This document shows positions 46,733 through 56,951 of a stretch of 64,000 nucleotides of DNA, one piece after another (position 1 is the stretch's first letter; each line of letters begins with the position of its first letter). Below the pieces are notes generated by a model. The model was not told where the DNA came from. It searched no databases and was given only the letters and a program-made list of their open reading frames with translations. Location: positions 1-64,000 of the forward strand of contig NZ_BMIG01000001.1 of NCBI RefSeq assembly GCF_014641715.1, in the 5' to 3' direction. Position numbers and translations under genes: made by a program. Source of the stretch: Polaromonas eurypsychrophila (GTDB taxonomy: Bacteria; Pseudomonadota; Gammaproteobacteria; Burkholderiales; Burkholderiaceae_C).

Positions 46733-48397
46733 GCGGGAGACGTCGTCCAGCAGCACACTCTGGCGCAGCCGGTTCGGTGCCAGCGCGCCGGCCGAGTCGA
46801 GAATTGGGTAGGCAATCGAGCAGATGTGCGAATTGATGCGTTTGAGGTCGCTGATCAGGTCGATGTGCAGCGAGCTGGTTTCCATGCTCTGCATGGTACG
46901 GTCCGACAGCCGGCCCAGGTGGGTGGTTGCGTAGGCACGTTCGAGGTCGCGAAAACGCGCTTTTTCTTCCAGCAGCTTTTGCGCGTCACGCACGCTGCCG
47001 TTGAGAAACACACTCATGCTCAGGCGCAGGTTGTCGATCAGGCGCTGATGCAGTTCGCAGATTTCGGCCATGCCGGCTTCCGAGAAACTGCGGCCCGGCT
47101 TGATCTTCTTGTCCTCGATGTCGATCAGTACACGCTCAACGATGTCGCCAATCTGCTCCATGTTGATGGTGAAGCTGATGATGTCGGTCCAGCGCCGGCT
47201 TTCTTCCTCGCCCAGCGCCTCGCGCGAGATTTTGGTCAGGTAATACTTGATCGCCGAGTACAGCTCGTCGACCGTGTCGTCCATCTTGCGCAGGTCTTCA
47301 GCGAGCTTGAGGTCATTTTTACGAATGACTTCCAGCATGCCGAGCAGCATGCTTTCGACCACATCGGCCTGGTGCAGGGCTTCGCGCGCCGCGCACGAGA
47401 TTGCCAGCGAGGGCGTCGCCAGCGCCGAAGAGTCCAGGTGGTGCGGCCGGCCACCGGCCTTGGCGCCCTTGACCGGGCGCGGCAGGAGTTTTTCGACCCA
47501 GCGTGCCACCACCTGGGTCCAGCCGATGAAGACCAGGCCCACCAGCAGATTGAATATCAGGTGAAACAGCACCACGGTGGTGGCGATGTCGCCGAGGTAG
47601 GGTCGGACATGGCGCAGCCACAGGCCGACAAGAGGCGCGGCCATGGCCACGCCGAGCAGCTTGAATACCAGGTTGCCCAGCGGGACCTGCCGCACCTCGA
47701 CGGCGGACTTGGCCGTGGTCAACACCGCCAGCAGGCCGCTGCCGAGGTTGGCGCCCAGCACCAGACCGAGCGCGACATCCAGCGGGATCACATTGGACGC
47801 CGCCAGTGTGGCGGTCAGTAGCACGATCGCCAGGCTCGAGTAGGACACCACGGCGAGCACGGCGCCGACAGTAATCTCCAGCAGCAGATCGCTGCTGAGC
47901 GTGCCCAGCAAGGCCTTGACGGCCGGGTGCGAGGTCAACACGCCTGTCGAGTCCGTCACCAGGCGCAGGGCCAGCAGCATCAAACCCAGGCCGATCAGAA
48001 TGCGACCGATACGCCCGACGTTGGTCGATTGCCGCGAGATGAACAGCACCACGCCGGCGAAGATGAACAGCGGCGACAGCCAGGACAAATCGAATGAGAA
48101 CACCACCGCCATCAGGCTGGTGCCGATGTCGGCGCCCAGCATCACGGCCAGCGCCAACGGCAGCGTGATCAGCCCCTGGCCGACGAAAGAAGAAACGATG
48201 AGCGCCGTGGCGGTGCTCGATTGCACCAGCGCCGTCACGCCCACGCCCGAGAGGGTTGCGTTGAAGCGGTTGCTGATGCTGCGCGACAGCACATGGCGCA
48301 AGCTGGCCCCGAACACGCGCAGGATGCCGGTTCTGACCAGATGGGTGCCCCAGACCAGCAACGCTATGGCCGCCAGCAGATTCAACAGATGCTTCAT
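46730..48397 (-). CDS. Na/Pi cotransporter family protein
   Basis: This 555-residue protein has two Na_Pi_cotrans repeats (QSSTATALIVSSFVGQG and LGLVLGANLGSGLLAVL), about eight membrane helices and a PhoU-like helical C-terminal domain (from about 335). It matches the bacterial NptA/YjbB type, involved in sodium-coupled phosphate movement. Length is normal. The stop codon lies in the repeat at 46466-46732. Confidence 0.92.
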   Translation of the reverse strand: MKHLLNLLAAIALLVWGTHLVRTGILRVFGASLRHVLSRSISNRFNATLSGVGVTALVQSSTATALIVSSFVGQGLITLPLALAVMLGADIGTSLMAVVFSFDLSWLSPLFIFAGVVLFISRQSTNVGRIGRILIGLGLMLLALRLVTDSTGVLTSHPAVKALLGTLSSDLLLEITVGAVLAVVSYSSLAIVLLTATLAASNVIPLDVALGLVLGANLGSGLLAVLTTAKSAVEVRQVPLGNLVFKLLGVAMAAPLVGLWLRHVRPYLGDIATTVVLFHLIFNLLVGLVFIGWTQVVARWVEKLLPRPVKGAKAGGRPHHLDSSALATPSLAISCAAREALHQADVVESMLLGMLEVIRKNDLKLAEDLRKMDDTVDELYSAIKYYLTKISREALGEEESRRWTDIISFTINMEQIGDIVERVLIDIEDKKIKPGRSFSEAGMAEICELHQRLIDNLRLSMSVFLNGSVRDAQKLLEEKARFRDLERAYATTHLGRLSDRTMQSMETSSLHIDLISDLKRINSHICSIAYPILDSAGALAPNRLRQSVLLDDVSR

Positions 48398-48500
48398 AAA
48401 CTAACAATCACTATAACGCCGCGTCCTGCCTGAGAGGCAATCTTCGAAACGCCAAGTGGCGGTTCGGGGAACAACGATGGTAGTCCCCAGCAAGCAGGCG

Positions 48501-48580
48501 CCGCAAAACCGGCTCACCAAACGGCAGGCGCTGCGCCTCCTCAGGGGGGGCATGACACGCGGTGAAAAGCGTGGGGGCTA
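48501..48580 (-). repeat. GC-rich dispersed repeat abutting the lspA stop
   Basis: CCGCAAAACCGGCTCACC, GCAGGCGCTGCGCCTCC and AAAGCGTGGGGGC match the copy at 24261-24346. The lspA TAG lies in the last three bases. Confidence 0.65.
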
Positions 48581-49075
48581 ACTTCTTTTAACGCGCAGCA
48601 ACTCGTCCAGGATCAGGCAGACCGCGCCCACGCTGATCGCGGCGTCGGCGATGTTGAAGGCCGGGAAGTGCCAGCTCGCGTAGTGAAAATCGAGAAAGTC
48701 CACCACATAACCATGCAGCATGCGGTCGATCACATTGCCGACTGCGCCGCCCAGAATGCAGGCCAGCGCAAACGAAAACAGCTTTTGCCCGGAATGCGAC
48801 TTGAGCATCCACAGAATGAAGATCGTGGCCGCAATCCCGATGGCAGTGAAAAACCAGCGCTGCCAGCCGCCCGCATTGGCCAGAAACGAAAACGCTGCGC
48901 CGCTGTTATGTACCCGCACGATGTTGAAGAAGCTGGTCACGTAGGTGGCGTCACCGAGCTGGTAGTAACCCAGGATCAACACCTTGGTGAACTGGTCGGC
49001 AATAAAAAGAATCAGCGCCAGGCCCAGCCAGGGGAGCAGGTTTGCCGAGGTGGTTCCGAAGGTGGTTTTGGCCAT
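48578..49075 (-). CDS. lspA: Lipoprotein signal peptidase (signal peptidase II)
   Basis: This 165-residue inner-membrane aspartyl protease has four helices and catalytic Asp residues in [15 protein letters not shown] and [11 protein letters not shown], with [12 protein letters not shown] near the N-terminus. It removes signal peptides from diacylglyceryl-prolipoproteins. It overlaps ileS by one base (TAATG), the classic ileS-lspA order. The LolCD genes at 16383 act later in the same lipoprotein pathway. Confidence 0.96.
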   Translation of the reverse strand: MAKTTFGTTSANLLPWLGLALILFIADQFTKVLILGYYQLGDATYVTSFFNIVRVHNSGAAFSFLANAGGWQRWFFTAIGIAATIFILWMLKSHSGQKLFSFALACILGGAVGNVIDRMLHGYVVDFLDFHYASWHFPAFNIADAAISVGAVCLILDELLRVKRS

Positions 49076-51894
49076 TATGCGAATTTCCTGGTTTCACCGG
49101 CGCCGAACAGGTTGCTGGTGCAGCGTCCACAAATGCTTGGGTGCGCCGGGTCTTGTCCGACATCGGCCCGATAGTGCCAGCAGCGCTCACATTTGATATC
49201 TAAACTGGCTTTGACCCTTATGGATTGTCCGTCAGCAGCTACTAATTCAATAGCGGATGTGATGAAAACAAACTTCAGGTCATCGCCCAGGCTGGCCAGC
49301 AGTACATGGTCCGCCTGCGCGACTTGCAGCGCCACATTGGCCTGCAGGGACGAGCCGACCTGGCCGTCAGCACGCAGGGTCTCGATGTCCTTGTTCACCG
49401 CATCGCGAATATCTCGGATGCGAGACCATTTGGCCAACAAAATGTCGTCCTGTGCTGGAAGCGCAGCATAGGTTTCCATGAAGATGGACTCCGACGCGCC
49501 GCAGACCTTCCAGGCCTCTTCGGCAGTGAAGCTCAGGAAAGGCGCCATCCAGCGCAGCATGGCCTGCGTGATCTGGTGCAGCGCGGTCTGCGCGCTGCGC
49601 CGGGCCAGTGATTTCGGCGCCGTGGTGTAGAGGCGGTCCTTCAGGATGTCAAGGTAGAAGGAGCCCAAGTCTTCGCTGCAGTAGATCTGCAGCTTGGAGA
49701 CCACCGGGTGGAATTCGTAGACCTCGTAATGCGCCAGGATGTCGGCCTGCAACTGCGCCGCGCGGCTCAGCGCGTAGCGGTCGATCTCCAGCATCTGCGC
49801 CAAAGGCACGGCGTCCTGGGTCAGGTCAAAGTCGCTGACATTGGCCAGCAGAAAACGCAGGGTGTTGCGAATGCGGCGGTAAGCGTCCACCACCCGCGCC
49901 AGGATTTTGTCGTCGATGGCCAGATCGCCTGAGTAATCGGTCGAGGCGCACCAAAGGCGGATGATCTCTGCGCCCAGCTTGCCAGAGACCTCTTGCGGTG
50001 CCACCACATTGCCTTCGCTCTTGCTCATCTTGCGGCCCTTGCCGTCCACCGTGAAGCCGTGTGTCAGCAGACCTTTGTAGGGCGCATGGTCGTACATCGC
50101 GCAGGCGGTGAGCAGCGAGGAATGGAACCAGCCACGGTGCTGGTCATGGCCTTCCAGGTACAGGTCAGCAGGCCAAGTGGATTGGGCCGCATGGCTGTGC
50201 TTGAGCACATGGTCATGCGTGGTGCCCGAGTCAAACCAGACGTCGAGAATGTCGGTGCTCTTGATGTAGTCCGGCGCATCATTGCCGATGATGGACTCGG
50301 CCGTGGCCTTGCTCCAGGCTTCAACGCCGCCGGCCTCCACCATGGCGGCGGCCTGGTCCATGATTTCCATGGTGCGCGGGTGCAACTCGCCGGTGGCGGT
50401 GTGGATGAAAAACGGCAGGGGCACGCCCCAGTTGCGCTGGCGGCTGATACACCAGTCGGGCCTGCCGGCGATCATGCCCTGCAAACGGGTTTTGCCGTTT
50501 TCCGGGTAGAAGCTGGTTTCCTCGATGGCGTTCAGCGCCAGCTGGCGCAGGGTCTGCGGCGCCTTATCCTTTGTGAAGACGCCTTCGCCTTCATCCATGC
50601 GCACAAACCATTGGGCCGCGGCGCGGTAGATCACCGGCGTCTTGTGGCGCCAGCAATGCGGGTAGCTGTGGGTGATGGTTTCGGTGGCAAACAGGCGCCC
50701 GGCGTCACGCAGGGCGTCAATCACCAGCGGCGCGGCTTTCCAGATGTTCAGGCCGCCGAACAGCGGCAGTTCATCGACATAGCGGCCGTTGCCCTGCACC
50801 GGGTTCAGGATGTCGTCGTAGGCGATGCCGTTGGCCACGCAGGAGTTGAAGTCTTCCACGCCGTAGGCTGGCGAAGAGTGCACGATACCGGTGCCGTCGT
50901 CGGCAGTGGCGTAGTCGGCCAGAAACACCGGGCTCAAACGCGCGTAGCCAGGGTCCACGTCAGACAGCGGGTGTTTGAAGTTGAGCAGCGCCAGGTTTTT
51001 GCCGGCCGTGGTGGCCAGCACCGTGCCGGTGAGCTGGTAACGCGCCATGCATTTTTCTACCAGCACAGCGGCCAGCAGCAAAATGCCGCGTTCGGTATCG
51101 ACCAGCGCGTATTCGAGTTCGGGATTCAGATTCAGCGCCTGGTTGGCGGGAATGGTCCAGGCGGTGGTGGTCCAGATCACCGCGAATGCCTCTTTGTCCA
51201 GGGTTTTCAGGCCAAAGGCTGCGGCCAATTTTTCTGGCTCGGCGCTTTTGAAACCAACGTCCAGCGTCTGCGACTTCTTGTCGGCGTATTCGATCTCGAA
51301 CTCGGCCAGTGAAGAGCCGCAGTCGAAACACCAGTAGACGGGTTTCAGGCCTCGATACACAAAACCGCGTTCCATGATGCGTTTGAGCGCGCGGATCTCG
51401 TTGGCCTCGTTGCCGGGGTTCATGGTCAGGTAGGGGTTGGCCCACTCACCTAACACGCCCAGGCGTTTGAAGTCCTCTTTCTGCGCCGCGATCTGCTCGG
51501 TGGCAAAAGCGCGGCTTTTGGCCTGCACGTCGTCTCTCGAAAGATTGCGGCCGTGCAGTTTTTCGATGGCGTTTTCGATCGGCAGGCCGTGGCAGTCCCA
51601 GCCTGGTACATACACCGCGTCCAGCCCCTTGAGCTGGCGCGCCTTGACGATCATGTCCTTGAGGATCTTGTTGGCGGCGTGGCCGATGTGGATCTGGCCA
51701 TTGGCGTAAGGCGGGCCGTCGTGCAGCACAAACTTCGGCTTGCCTGCACGCACGTCGCGCAGCTTTTTGTAGATGCCTTTGTCGTCCCATTCCTTGACCC
51801 AGCCCGCTTCGCGTTTGGGCAGATCGCCGCGCATGGGGAACGGGGTGTCGGGCAGGTTCAGGGTGCTGCGGTAATCGGGTTTTGTGTCGGACAT
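49075..51894 (-). CDS. ileS: Isoleucine--tRNA ligase
   Basis: This 939-residue class I enzyme has the HIGH-type motif [20 protein letters not shown], an editing domain, KMSKS in [11 protein letters not shown], and a C-terminal zinc finger CERC...CGRC. A mini-element (49201-49255) codes for about residues 880-898 just before the zinc finger ([19 protein letters not shown]). The bulk of the domains is complete. It follows ribF and overlaps lspA. Confidence 0.97.
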   Translation of the reverse strand: MSDTKPDYRSTLNLPDTPFPMRGDLPKREAGWVKEWDDKGIYKKLRDVRAGKPKFVLHDGPPYANGQIHIGHAANKILKDMIVKARQLKGLDAVYVPGWDCHGLPIENAIEKLHGRNLSRDDVQAKSRAFATEQIAAQKEDFKRLGVLGEWANPYLTMNPGNEANEIRALKRIMERGFVYRGLKPVYWCFDCGSSLAEFEIEYADKKSQTLDVGFKSAEPEKLAAAFGLKTLDKEAFAVIWTTTAWTIPANQALNLNPELEYALVDTERGILLLAAVLVEKCMARYQLTGTVLATTAGKNLALLNFKHPLSDVDPGYARLSPVFLADYATADDGTGIVHSSPAYGVEDFNSCVANGIAYDDILNPVQGNGRYVDELPLFGGLNIWKAAPLVIDALRDAGRLFATETITHSYPHCWRHKTPVIYRAAAQWFVRMDEGEGVFTKDKAPQTLRQLALNAIEETSFYPENGKTRLQGMIAGRPDWCISRQRNWGVPLPFFIHTATGELHPRTMEIMDQAAAMVEAGGVEAWSKATAESIIGNDAPDYIKSTDILDVWFDSGTTHDHVLKHSHAAQSTWPADLYLEGHDQHRGWFHSSLLTACAMYDHAPYKGLLTHGFTVDGKGRKMSKSEGNVVAPQEVSGKLGAEIIRLWCASTDYSGDLAIDDKILARVVDAYRRIRNTLRFLLANVSDFDLTQDAVPLAQMLEIDRYALSRAAQLQADILAHYEVYEFHPVVSKLQIYCSEDLGSFYLDILKDRLYTTAPKSLARRSAQTALHQITQAMLRWMAPFLSFTAEEAWKVCGASESIFMETYAALPAQDDILLAKWSRIRDIRDAVNKDIETLRADGQVGSSLQANVALQVAQADHVLLASLGDDLKFVFITSAIELVAADGQSIRVKASLDIKCERCWHYRADVGQDPAHPSICGRCTSNLFGAGETRKFA
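49201..49255 (-). repeat. Mini-element copy inside ileS
   Basis: GGCTTTGACCCTTATGG, then CAGCAGCTACTAATTCAATAGC resembles the consensus of the mini-element; it is read in the opposite orientation to the glycosylase and Nudix copies relative to the gene. Confidence 0.7.
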
Positions 51895-52002
51895 GGAAAA
51901 ACTTCTGTTGAGGCAGACTGCTGGGGCAGGGCCGCCGGAATGCTGTTCGGGGTGACAAGCCTTGCGCCGGATGGGGGGCGGGGCCAGAGGCGACGAGATC
52001 GT

Positions 52003-53013
52003 CTAAATTCGGTCGCGCGTCGTCTGGCGGCTGGTTTCCGTGTGCATGGAGGCAAAAAACGCCCGCGCGTCCTCGCAGTCCCTGGTGATGCCCGCCTTGA
52101 GGCTGTCCAGACCGTCGTATTTCAGTTCGTCGTGCAGTTTGCGCTCCAGTTCCACACGAATGATTTTACCGTATGCCTCCTCGGGGCCCAGGCTGTCGGG
52201 CCAGTCCAGGCAATGGGTCTCCAGCAGCACCCGCCCGCCGTTGACATCGTCGGGGTCCAGCGAGGGCCGGATGCCCAGGTTGGCCACGCCGGGCAGGGGG
52301 GCTGGCCCCAAGCCAAACACCTGCACCGCGAAAATCCCGCTGGCCGCCGGTTTCCAGTGCGAAAAGCGCAGATTCAGGGTGCGAAAGCCGAGTTCGCGCC
52401 CGAGCTTGCGGCCATGCACCACATGACCTGAGATGCTGTAGGGCCGGCCCAGCAGGCCGGCCACGCGGCTCATCTGGCCCTGGGCCAGCGCTTCGCGCAC
52501 CGCCGAACTGGAAACGCGGGTATTGCTCACCTCATAACTGTTCATGCGGGCAACGTCAAACCCGAGGCGCTCGCCGGCCGCATCCAGCATGGCGTAGTCG
52601 CCGGTTCGTTTGGCTCCAAAGCGGAAATCGTCGCCGACCAGCACATAACGCACGCCCAAGCCCCTGACCAGCACATCCTCGATGAAGGCTTCGGCAGGTT
52701 GCGTTGCCAGCCGGGCATTAAAGGGCAACACCACACACTGGTCGATGCCGCAGCGCGCGAGTTCAGTGAGTTTGTCGCGCAGGGTGGCGATACGCGCCGG
52801 CGCCAGTTCCGGCTTGCGTGCCACCGCAGCAAAGTAGTCGCGCGGATGCGGCTCGAAGCTCATCACGCAACTCGGCACCCCCCGGTGCTGGGCCTCGTTT
52901 TTTAGCAGCGCCAGCATGGCCTGGTGGCCGCGGTGCACGCCATCGAAGTTGCCGATGGTCAGCGCGCACTGCGCCGCAAGCCGGGCATCGTGGTAGCCGC
53001 GAAAAATTTTCAT
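52003..53013 (-). CDS. ribF: Bifunctional riboflavin kinase/FAD synthetase
   Basis: This 336-residue protein has an N-terminal FAD synthetase domain with GNFDGVHRGHQAML (HxGH-like) and a C-terminal riboflavin kinase domain with SGHVVHGRKLGRELGFRTLN and GVANLGIRPS. It makes FMN from riboflavin and FAD from FMN. The last ~15 residues (MHTETSRQTTRDRI) are dispensable-looking. It heads the ribF-ileS-lspA series, with 108 bases before ileS. Confidence 0.95.
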   Translation of the reverse strand: MKIFRGYHDARLAAQCALTIGNFDGVHRGHQAMLALLKNEAQHRGVPSCVMSFEPHPRDYFAAVARKPELAPARIATLRDKLTELARCGIDQCVVLPFNARLATQPAEAFIEDVLVRGLGVRYVLVGDDFRFGAKRTGDYAMLDAAGERLGFDVARMNSYEVSNTRVSSSAVREALAQGQMSRVAGLLGRPYSISGHVVHGRKLGRELGFRTLNLRFSHWKPAASGIFAVQVFGLGPAPLPGVANLGIRPSLDPDDVNGGRVLLETHCLDWPDSLGPEEAYGKIIRVELERKLHDELKYDGLDSLKAGITRDCEDARAFFASMHTETSRQTTRDRI

Positions 53014-53039
53014 TGCGAAACCTTCATGCCGCCAATTAT

Positions 53040-53092
53040 CGTTTTAATAGCGTCACAGGCCGGCCGGATGCGGGCTGAAGCGGTCAAAGGCC
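53040..53092 (-). repeat. Mini-element copy (upstream of ribF)
   Basis: GTTTTAATAGC then GGATGCGGGCTGAAGCGG and AAAGGC match the 15357-15421 copy. It lies in the leader region of ribF, where it may affect the promoter. Confidence 0.6.
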
Positions 53093-53187
53093 CTGCAGGG
53101 TGAGCTTTGTCATGAATTGGCTGTATATTGAGGCGTCAGGCATTTTTGAGTCCGGTTCCATGCGTTTTTAAACCATTGGAGGTTCGT

Positions 53188-53745
53188 TTGAAGGTCTTGA
53201 AGCTCTCAGCCCAGGGGTTACCACAGTCGTGGATCAGCCTCGAACAAGCCGTGTTGCACTATGCATCGGATGAAGTGCGCTGGGAGATGGGTGCGCGGGT
53301 GGCGACTTTTCATGGCGGCCACAATGCCGTCACCGGCAATCAGTCCATCATCAATATCAACAGCATCATCGGCACCAAGGGCGTGCCCAACATCAACCCC
53401 TTTAACCTCAAGCCGGGGTTGACCAACGGCAAGTTGTTCTCGCGCGACCGCAACATTTGCGCCTACTGCGGCGACCATTTTCACGAGGAAGTGCTGACGC
53501 GTGAACACATCATCCCGTTCGCGCAAAACGGTATCGACACCTGGATGAACGTGGTCACGGCCTGCCGGGCCTGCAACCACCGCAAGAGCAGCCGCACGCC
53601 CGAGCAGGCCAACATGCCGCTGTTGTACACGCCCTATGTGCCCAGCCTGTGGGAAGACTTCATCCTGCGCAACCGCCGCATCCTGGCGGACCAGATGGAG
53701 TTCTTGATGGCGCATGTGCCTAGGACTTCGCGGCTGCTGGTTTGA
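53188..53745 (+). CDS. HNH endonuclease
   Basis: This 185-residue protein has an HNH domain in its second half: zinc-binding CAYC and CRAC, HIIPFAQNG with the catalytic His, and NVVTACRACNHRKSSRTP. I take TTG 53188 as start, since GGAGG lies four to five bases upstream, and the upstream frame lacks a site. The first 90 residues include QSIININSIIG. HNH enzymes nick or cut nucleic acid; the target is unknown. Confidence 0.85.
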   Translation: MKVLKLSAQGLPQSWISLEQAVLHYASDEVRWEMGARVATFHGGHNAVTGNQSIININSIIGTKGVPNINPFNLKPGLTNGKLFSRDRNICAYCGDHFHEEVLTREHIIPFAQNGIDTWMNVVTACRACNHRKSSRTPEQANMPLLYTPYVPSLWEDFILRNRRILADQMEFLMAHVPRTSRLLV

Positions 53746-53856
53746 GCTTGCGCGGCTGGCTATCTCTGTGCATCAGATGCGGCGAGGATATGTCCGCATT
53801 TACACAGGCGTATCAAATTTTGTTCTTCAATACGAAATTCCAAACGCAGGGCTGAC

Positions 53857-54174
53857 GTGAATCGCTGGAACATTCCTGCTTGGCTGGAGCAAGAAGTCCT
53901 GGCGCGAGACGCATCATGCGTTTACTGCCGAATCGATTTCTCGATCCCAACGCAGACGCGTGGGGCCAAGGCTTCGTGGGAGCATATCGTCAATGACGAG
54001 AAAATCGTTACTCTCCAAAATATCACTAGGTGCTGTATGTCCTGCAATTCAAGCAAGGGAACAAAAGAATTGCGGGTTTGGCTTGCGTCAAACTATTGCA
54101 GACAAAAAGGCATAACCGAATTTACTGTGGCCCAAGTCGTACAAGACGCGTTATCTCTATCCGAAGTCCAGTAG
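53857..54174 (+). CDS. Small HNH endonuclease-like protein
   Basis: The 105-residue protein contains CVYC (17-28 region), WEHIVND with the HNH-type histidine, and CCMSCNSSKGTKEL, so the zinc-binding cysteines and HNH core resemble the previous gene. Base composition is much more AT-rich than the neighbours, pointing to transfer from elsewhere. No partner toxin or antitoxin gene is evident. It may be an isolated homing-type or defence nuclease; that is speculation. Confidence 0.75.
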   Translation: MNRWNIPAWLEQEVLARDASCVYCRIDFSIPTQTRGAKASWEHIVNDEKIVTLQNITRCCMSCNSSKGTKELRVWLASNYCRQKGITEFTVAQVVQDALSLSEVQ

Positions 54175-54295
54175 GCGATTAGTAATCCGGATTGAGCATT
54201 TTGCTGGCCCTCGCAAGTTGTCATAACCGTGGCGGCGAGTTGCGACCTCAATGAGGACTCGTCTTACCGACAGAATCTTGCAATTACTTGATCCC

Positions 54296-55675
54296 TCAGT
54301 AAGTCAGCTCCAGCACCACCAGCCGGTTCTCAGCCACAGGCCACGTCCGCCCGGTGATTTTTTCGCCATTGAATTCCGCTGAAATCGGACGCACACCGTC
54401 CACCGCCAAGTTGATCTTGGCGCTGGACACGCCCGCGCCCGCCGGCGGAACCCCCGGCAGCGCCTTGCCGTCAAACAGCATCTTGTCGCGCTCGGCGTCG
54501 AAGTAGCCGCGTGGCCGCGTGAGGGTGACGCTGGACCTGGCGGTTTTGTCGGCCTCGGCCAGACGGTCTGCACGCATGTGGATCAGGTTGCTGGAGCGTG
54601 CAAACGGGCTGCGGTAAATGTGTGTGGTTGCATATCCCGGGGCGGTGATCACAAACTCGTAGGGAGTGCCGGCTTGTGCGCTGAAGGGCCCCCAGATGCC
54701 GTCGGCGCCCACGGTTTTGGTGTGCACCGCATTGCCGATGCGTGCGCCAGTTGCGGCATCGGTGGCGTACACCGCCAGTTGCGCGCCGGGCAGTGCCAGG
54801 TTGTTGGCGTAGTTGCCCGAAGCTGCGTCCGCCGGGCTCAGGCCCAGGCCGGTGATCTTGCCGTTCAGTACCACCGGGCTGGCGGGCTGCACTGCCGTGG
54901 TCTGCGGGGCTTTACCGGTGATGAAGCGGTAAGTCGCGTCAAACGCAGCGGGCGAAAAAGAAGTTTCGCGGTGATCGACGCGCGGCAGCACGACATTGGT
55001 CGCGCCCTTGAGCGCAGGGCCTTCAAAGGTCACGTTGGTGGCGGTGCCTTTGGCGCCTACCCAGACACCATCCGGCTGGGCAAACTTGTCGTTGTTGTCC
55101 GAGCGCAGTGTCAACCATTTGACCGGGCCGATGACTTCGTCGCCAGCGGCGTTTTTGGGGGCATTCAGCCCAGTCAGGAAAGGGCCGGTGCCCGAGAACT
55201 CATTGGCCTCGCGAAAGCCTTTGATGGCCGTGACACCGTGGTTCGGCGTGCCACCCAAAATGGCGTGGCTGACGCGGCTGCTGCCGCCGCCGTTCTGGAT
55301 GTAGTTGCGAATCGCATTGCCGCCGCGCGAGTTGCCAATCAGCACGACCTGGCGTGCGCCAGTGGCCTGCAGCAGCTTGTCGACTTCGGATTTCAGGTAG
55401 GCCATGTGTTCTGCGGTTGAAGTGCGGCCCGGTTGCGCCTTGCCGTCTTCGTCGCGCGCGATCGGGTAGGGCAGGTCGATGGCGTGCAAGCGCTCGCGCG
55501 GCCAGCCGTTCGACTCAAAGCGCCATATGCTGGTCTGCCACAGCCCGGCGGTGTCGCCGTTGCCGTGCACAAAAACGATGGGCGGGTGTTGTTCAGGCGC
55601 GGGTGAGGTGGCGCAACCGGCGAGCGTCAGGCCGGCGGCAGCAATCACGAGAAGAAGGCGGCGTTGCATCAACAT
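54296..55675 (-). CDS. Lipoprotein alpha/beta hydrolase (esterase or lipase)
   Basis: The 459-residue protein has a lipobox LTLAGC with Cys21, so it is lipid-anchored, presumably by LspA and exported by LolCD. The nucleophile is Ser116 in VLIGNSRGGNAIRNY; the oxyanion region is VFVHGNGD. The C-terminal half (from about 250) has beta-rich repeats after PASPVVLNGKITGLGLSP, perhaps a carbohydrate-binding-like domain. The substrate is unknown. Confidence 0.82.
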   Translation of the reverse strand: MLMQRRLLLVIAAAGLTLAGCATSPAPEQHPPIVFVHGNGDTAGLWQTSIWRFESNGWPRERLHAIDLPYPIARDEDGKAQPGRTSTAEHMAYLKSEVDKLLQATGARQVVLIGNSRGGNAIRNYIQNGGGSSRVSHAILGGTPNHGVTAIKGFREANEFSGTGPFLTGLNAPKNAAGDEVIGPVKWLTLRSDNNDKFAQPDGVWVGAKGTATNVTFEGPALKGATNVVLPRVDHRETSFSPAAFDATYRFITGKAPQTTAVQPASPVVLNGKITGLGLSPADAASGNYANNLALPGAQLAVYATDAATGARIGNAVHTKTVGADGIWGPFSAQAGTPYEFVITAPGYATTHIYRSPFARSSNLIHMRADRLAEADKTARSSVTLTRPRGYFDAERDKMLFDGKALPGVPPAGAGVSSAKINLAVDGVRPISAEFNGEKITGRTWPVAENRLVVLELTY

Positions 55676-55749
55676 GGTTTGTCTCCTGGAATTAAAAGTG
55701 CCCGTGATTCATGCCACGGAGCATCGTTTCTCAATATGTCGAGGGCAAG

Positions 55750-56865
55750 TCAGGCAAAGACGCCGGCGGTGTCCTGCATGCGGGCCGATACCTCACCGAG
55801 GTGATGCAGCGTGTCGCCGAAACTCATCTCCATCTGCGTCAATTTCTTGAAGTAATGGCTGACGATGTATTCGTCGGTCACGCCGATGCCGCCATGCAAC
55901 TGCACCGCCTGCTGGCCGACAAAACGCATGGAGTTGCCGAGCTGGTACTTGGCCCTGGCCATGGCGGCGCGGCGTTCCGGGGCCGGCGCATTAAGCTTGA
56001 GCGAAGCGTAATAACTCATGGAACGGGCCAGCTCAAGCTGCATCTTCATGTCGGCCACGCGGTGCCGCAGCGCCTGGAAGCTGCTGATGACCACGCCGAA
56101 CTGTTTGCGGGTATTCATGTACTCGACCGTGATGGCCAAGGTCTTGTCCATCACGCCGACGGCTTCGGCGCAGGTGGCGGCGATGCCGATGTCCACCGCA
56201 TGTTCGAGCGCGGCCAGGCCGTCCAGCGTGATCAGCGTGGCGGGTGCGTCCTTCAGCACCACGTCGGCCGCACGGCCGCCGTCCTGCGTGCCGTAGCCGC
56301 GGGTGGTGACACCGGCGGCCGAACGCTCCACCAGGAACAGCGCAATTTTGCCGCCGGCCAGCGCCGGCACGATGAACGCATCGGCCTGGTCACCGGCAGG
56401 GACTACGGTTTTAGTAGCAGACAATGTCCAGCCGGCGAGGGCCGAAGAAGCTTTTGCCTCACAAACATCGAGCTGGTAGCGGGCGGCGCGCTCCTGCGAG
56501 GCCAGCACCACGAGCGCTTCGCCACTGGCGATTTTTGGCAGCCAGGCGGTTTTGACGGCTTCTGGTGCATAGCCGGACAACACAGCTCCGGCGACCAGCG
56601 TCTGGACAAAAGGCTCGGCCACGATGCCGCGGCCCAGCTCTTCCATCACCACCATGCCTTCAACCGGGCCCATGCCCAGGCCCTCGTTGGCTTCAGGAAT
56701 GTAGAGGCCGCACAAGCCGAGTTCGGCAAGCTGGCCATAAGCTTCGCGCGAGAAACCCCCGGCTTTGGCGATGCCGCGGCGGCGCTCGAAGTCGTAAGCC
56801 TTGTCCACCCATTTACGGACTGCGTCGCGCAACTGTTCCTGGTCGTCAGTGAAATCAAAATCCAT
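55750..56865 (-). CDS. Acyl-CoA dehydrogenase
   Basis: This 371-residue flavoenzyme has MDFDFTDDQEQLRDAVRKWV at its start and the C-terminal AVQLHGGIGVTDEYIVSHYF of acyl-CoA dehydrogenases. The middle-domain NADFAD-binding beta region is less conserved. The substrate is unknown. ATG 56865 is preferred with AGGAG seven bases upstream. It is paired with the next acyl-CoA dehydrogenase, likely as a heteromeric enzyme of fatty, aromatic or steroid-acid degradation. Confidence 0.92.
   Translation of the reverse strand: MDFDFTDDQEQLRDAVRKWVDKAYDFERRRGIAKAGGFSREAYGQLAELGLCGLYIPEANEGLGMGPVEGMVVMEELGRGIVAEPFVQTLVAGAVLSGYAPEAVKTAWLPKIASGEALVVLASQERAARYQLDVCEAKASSALAGWTLSATKTVVPAGDQADAFIVPALAGGKIALFLVERSAAGVTTRGYGTQDGGRAADVVLKDAPATLITLDGLAALEHAVDIGIAATCAEAVGVMDKTLAITVEYMNTRKQFGVVISSFQALRHRVADMKMQLELARSMSYYASLKLNAPAPERRAAMARAKYQLGNSMRFVGQQAVQLHGGIGVTDEYIVSHYFKKLTQMEMSFGDTLHHLGEVSARMQDTAGVFA
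56384..56424. repeat. Possible weak mini-element in the acyl-CoA dehydrogenase gene
   Basis: GGCCTGGTCACCGGCAGGGA then GTTTTAGTAGC partly resembles the mini-element. The match is weak. Confidence 0.2.
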
Positions 56866-56883
56866 TGTGATGCTCCTGTTGGG

Positions 56884-56938
56884 GGTCATCCCGGGCCTGA
56901 CCCGGGATCCATGGATTGCGGGTCAGGCCCGCAATGAC
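56884..56938. repeat. Palindromic repeat with both arms
   Basis: TCATCCCGGGCCTGACCCGG and ATTGCGGGTCAGGCCCGCAA form the two-arm palindromic repeat, in the gap between the two acyl-CoA dehydrogenase genes. Confidence 0.88.
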
Positions 56939-56951
56939 AAAGGCTGTGGGC

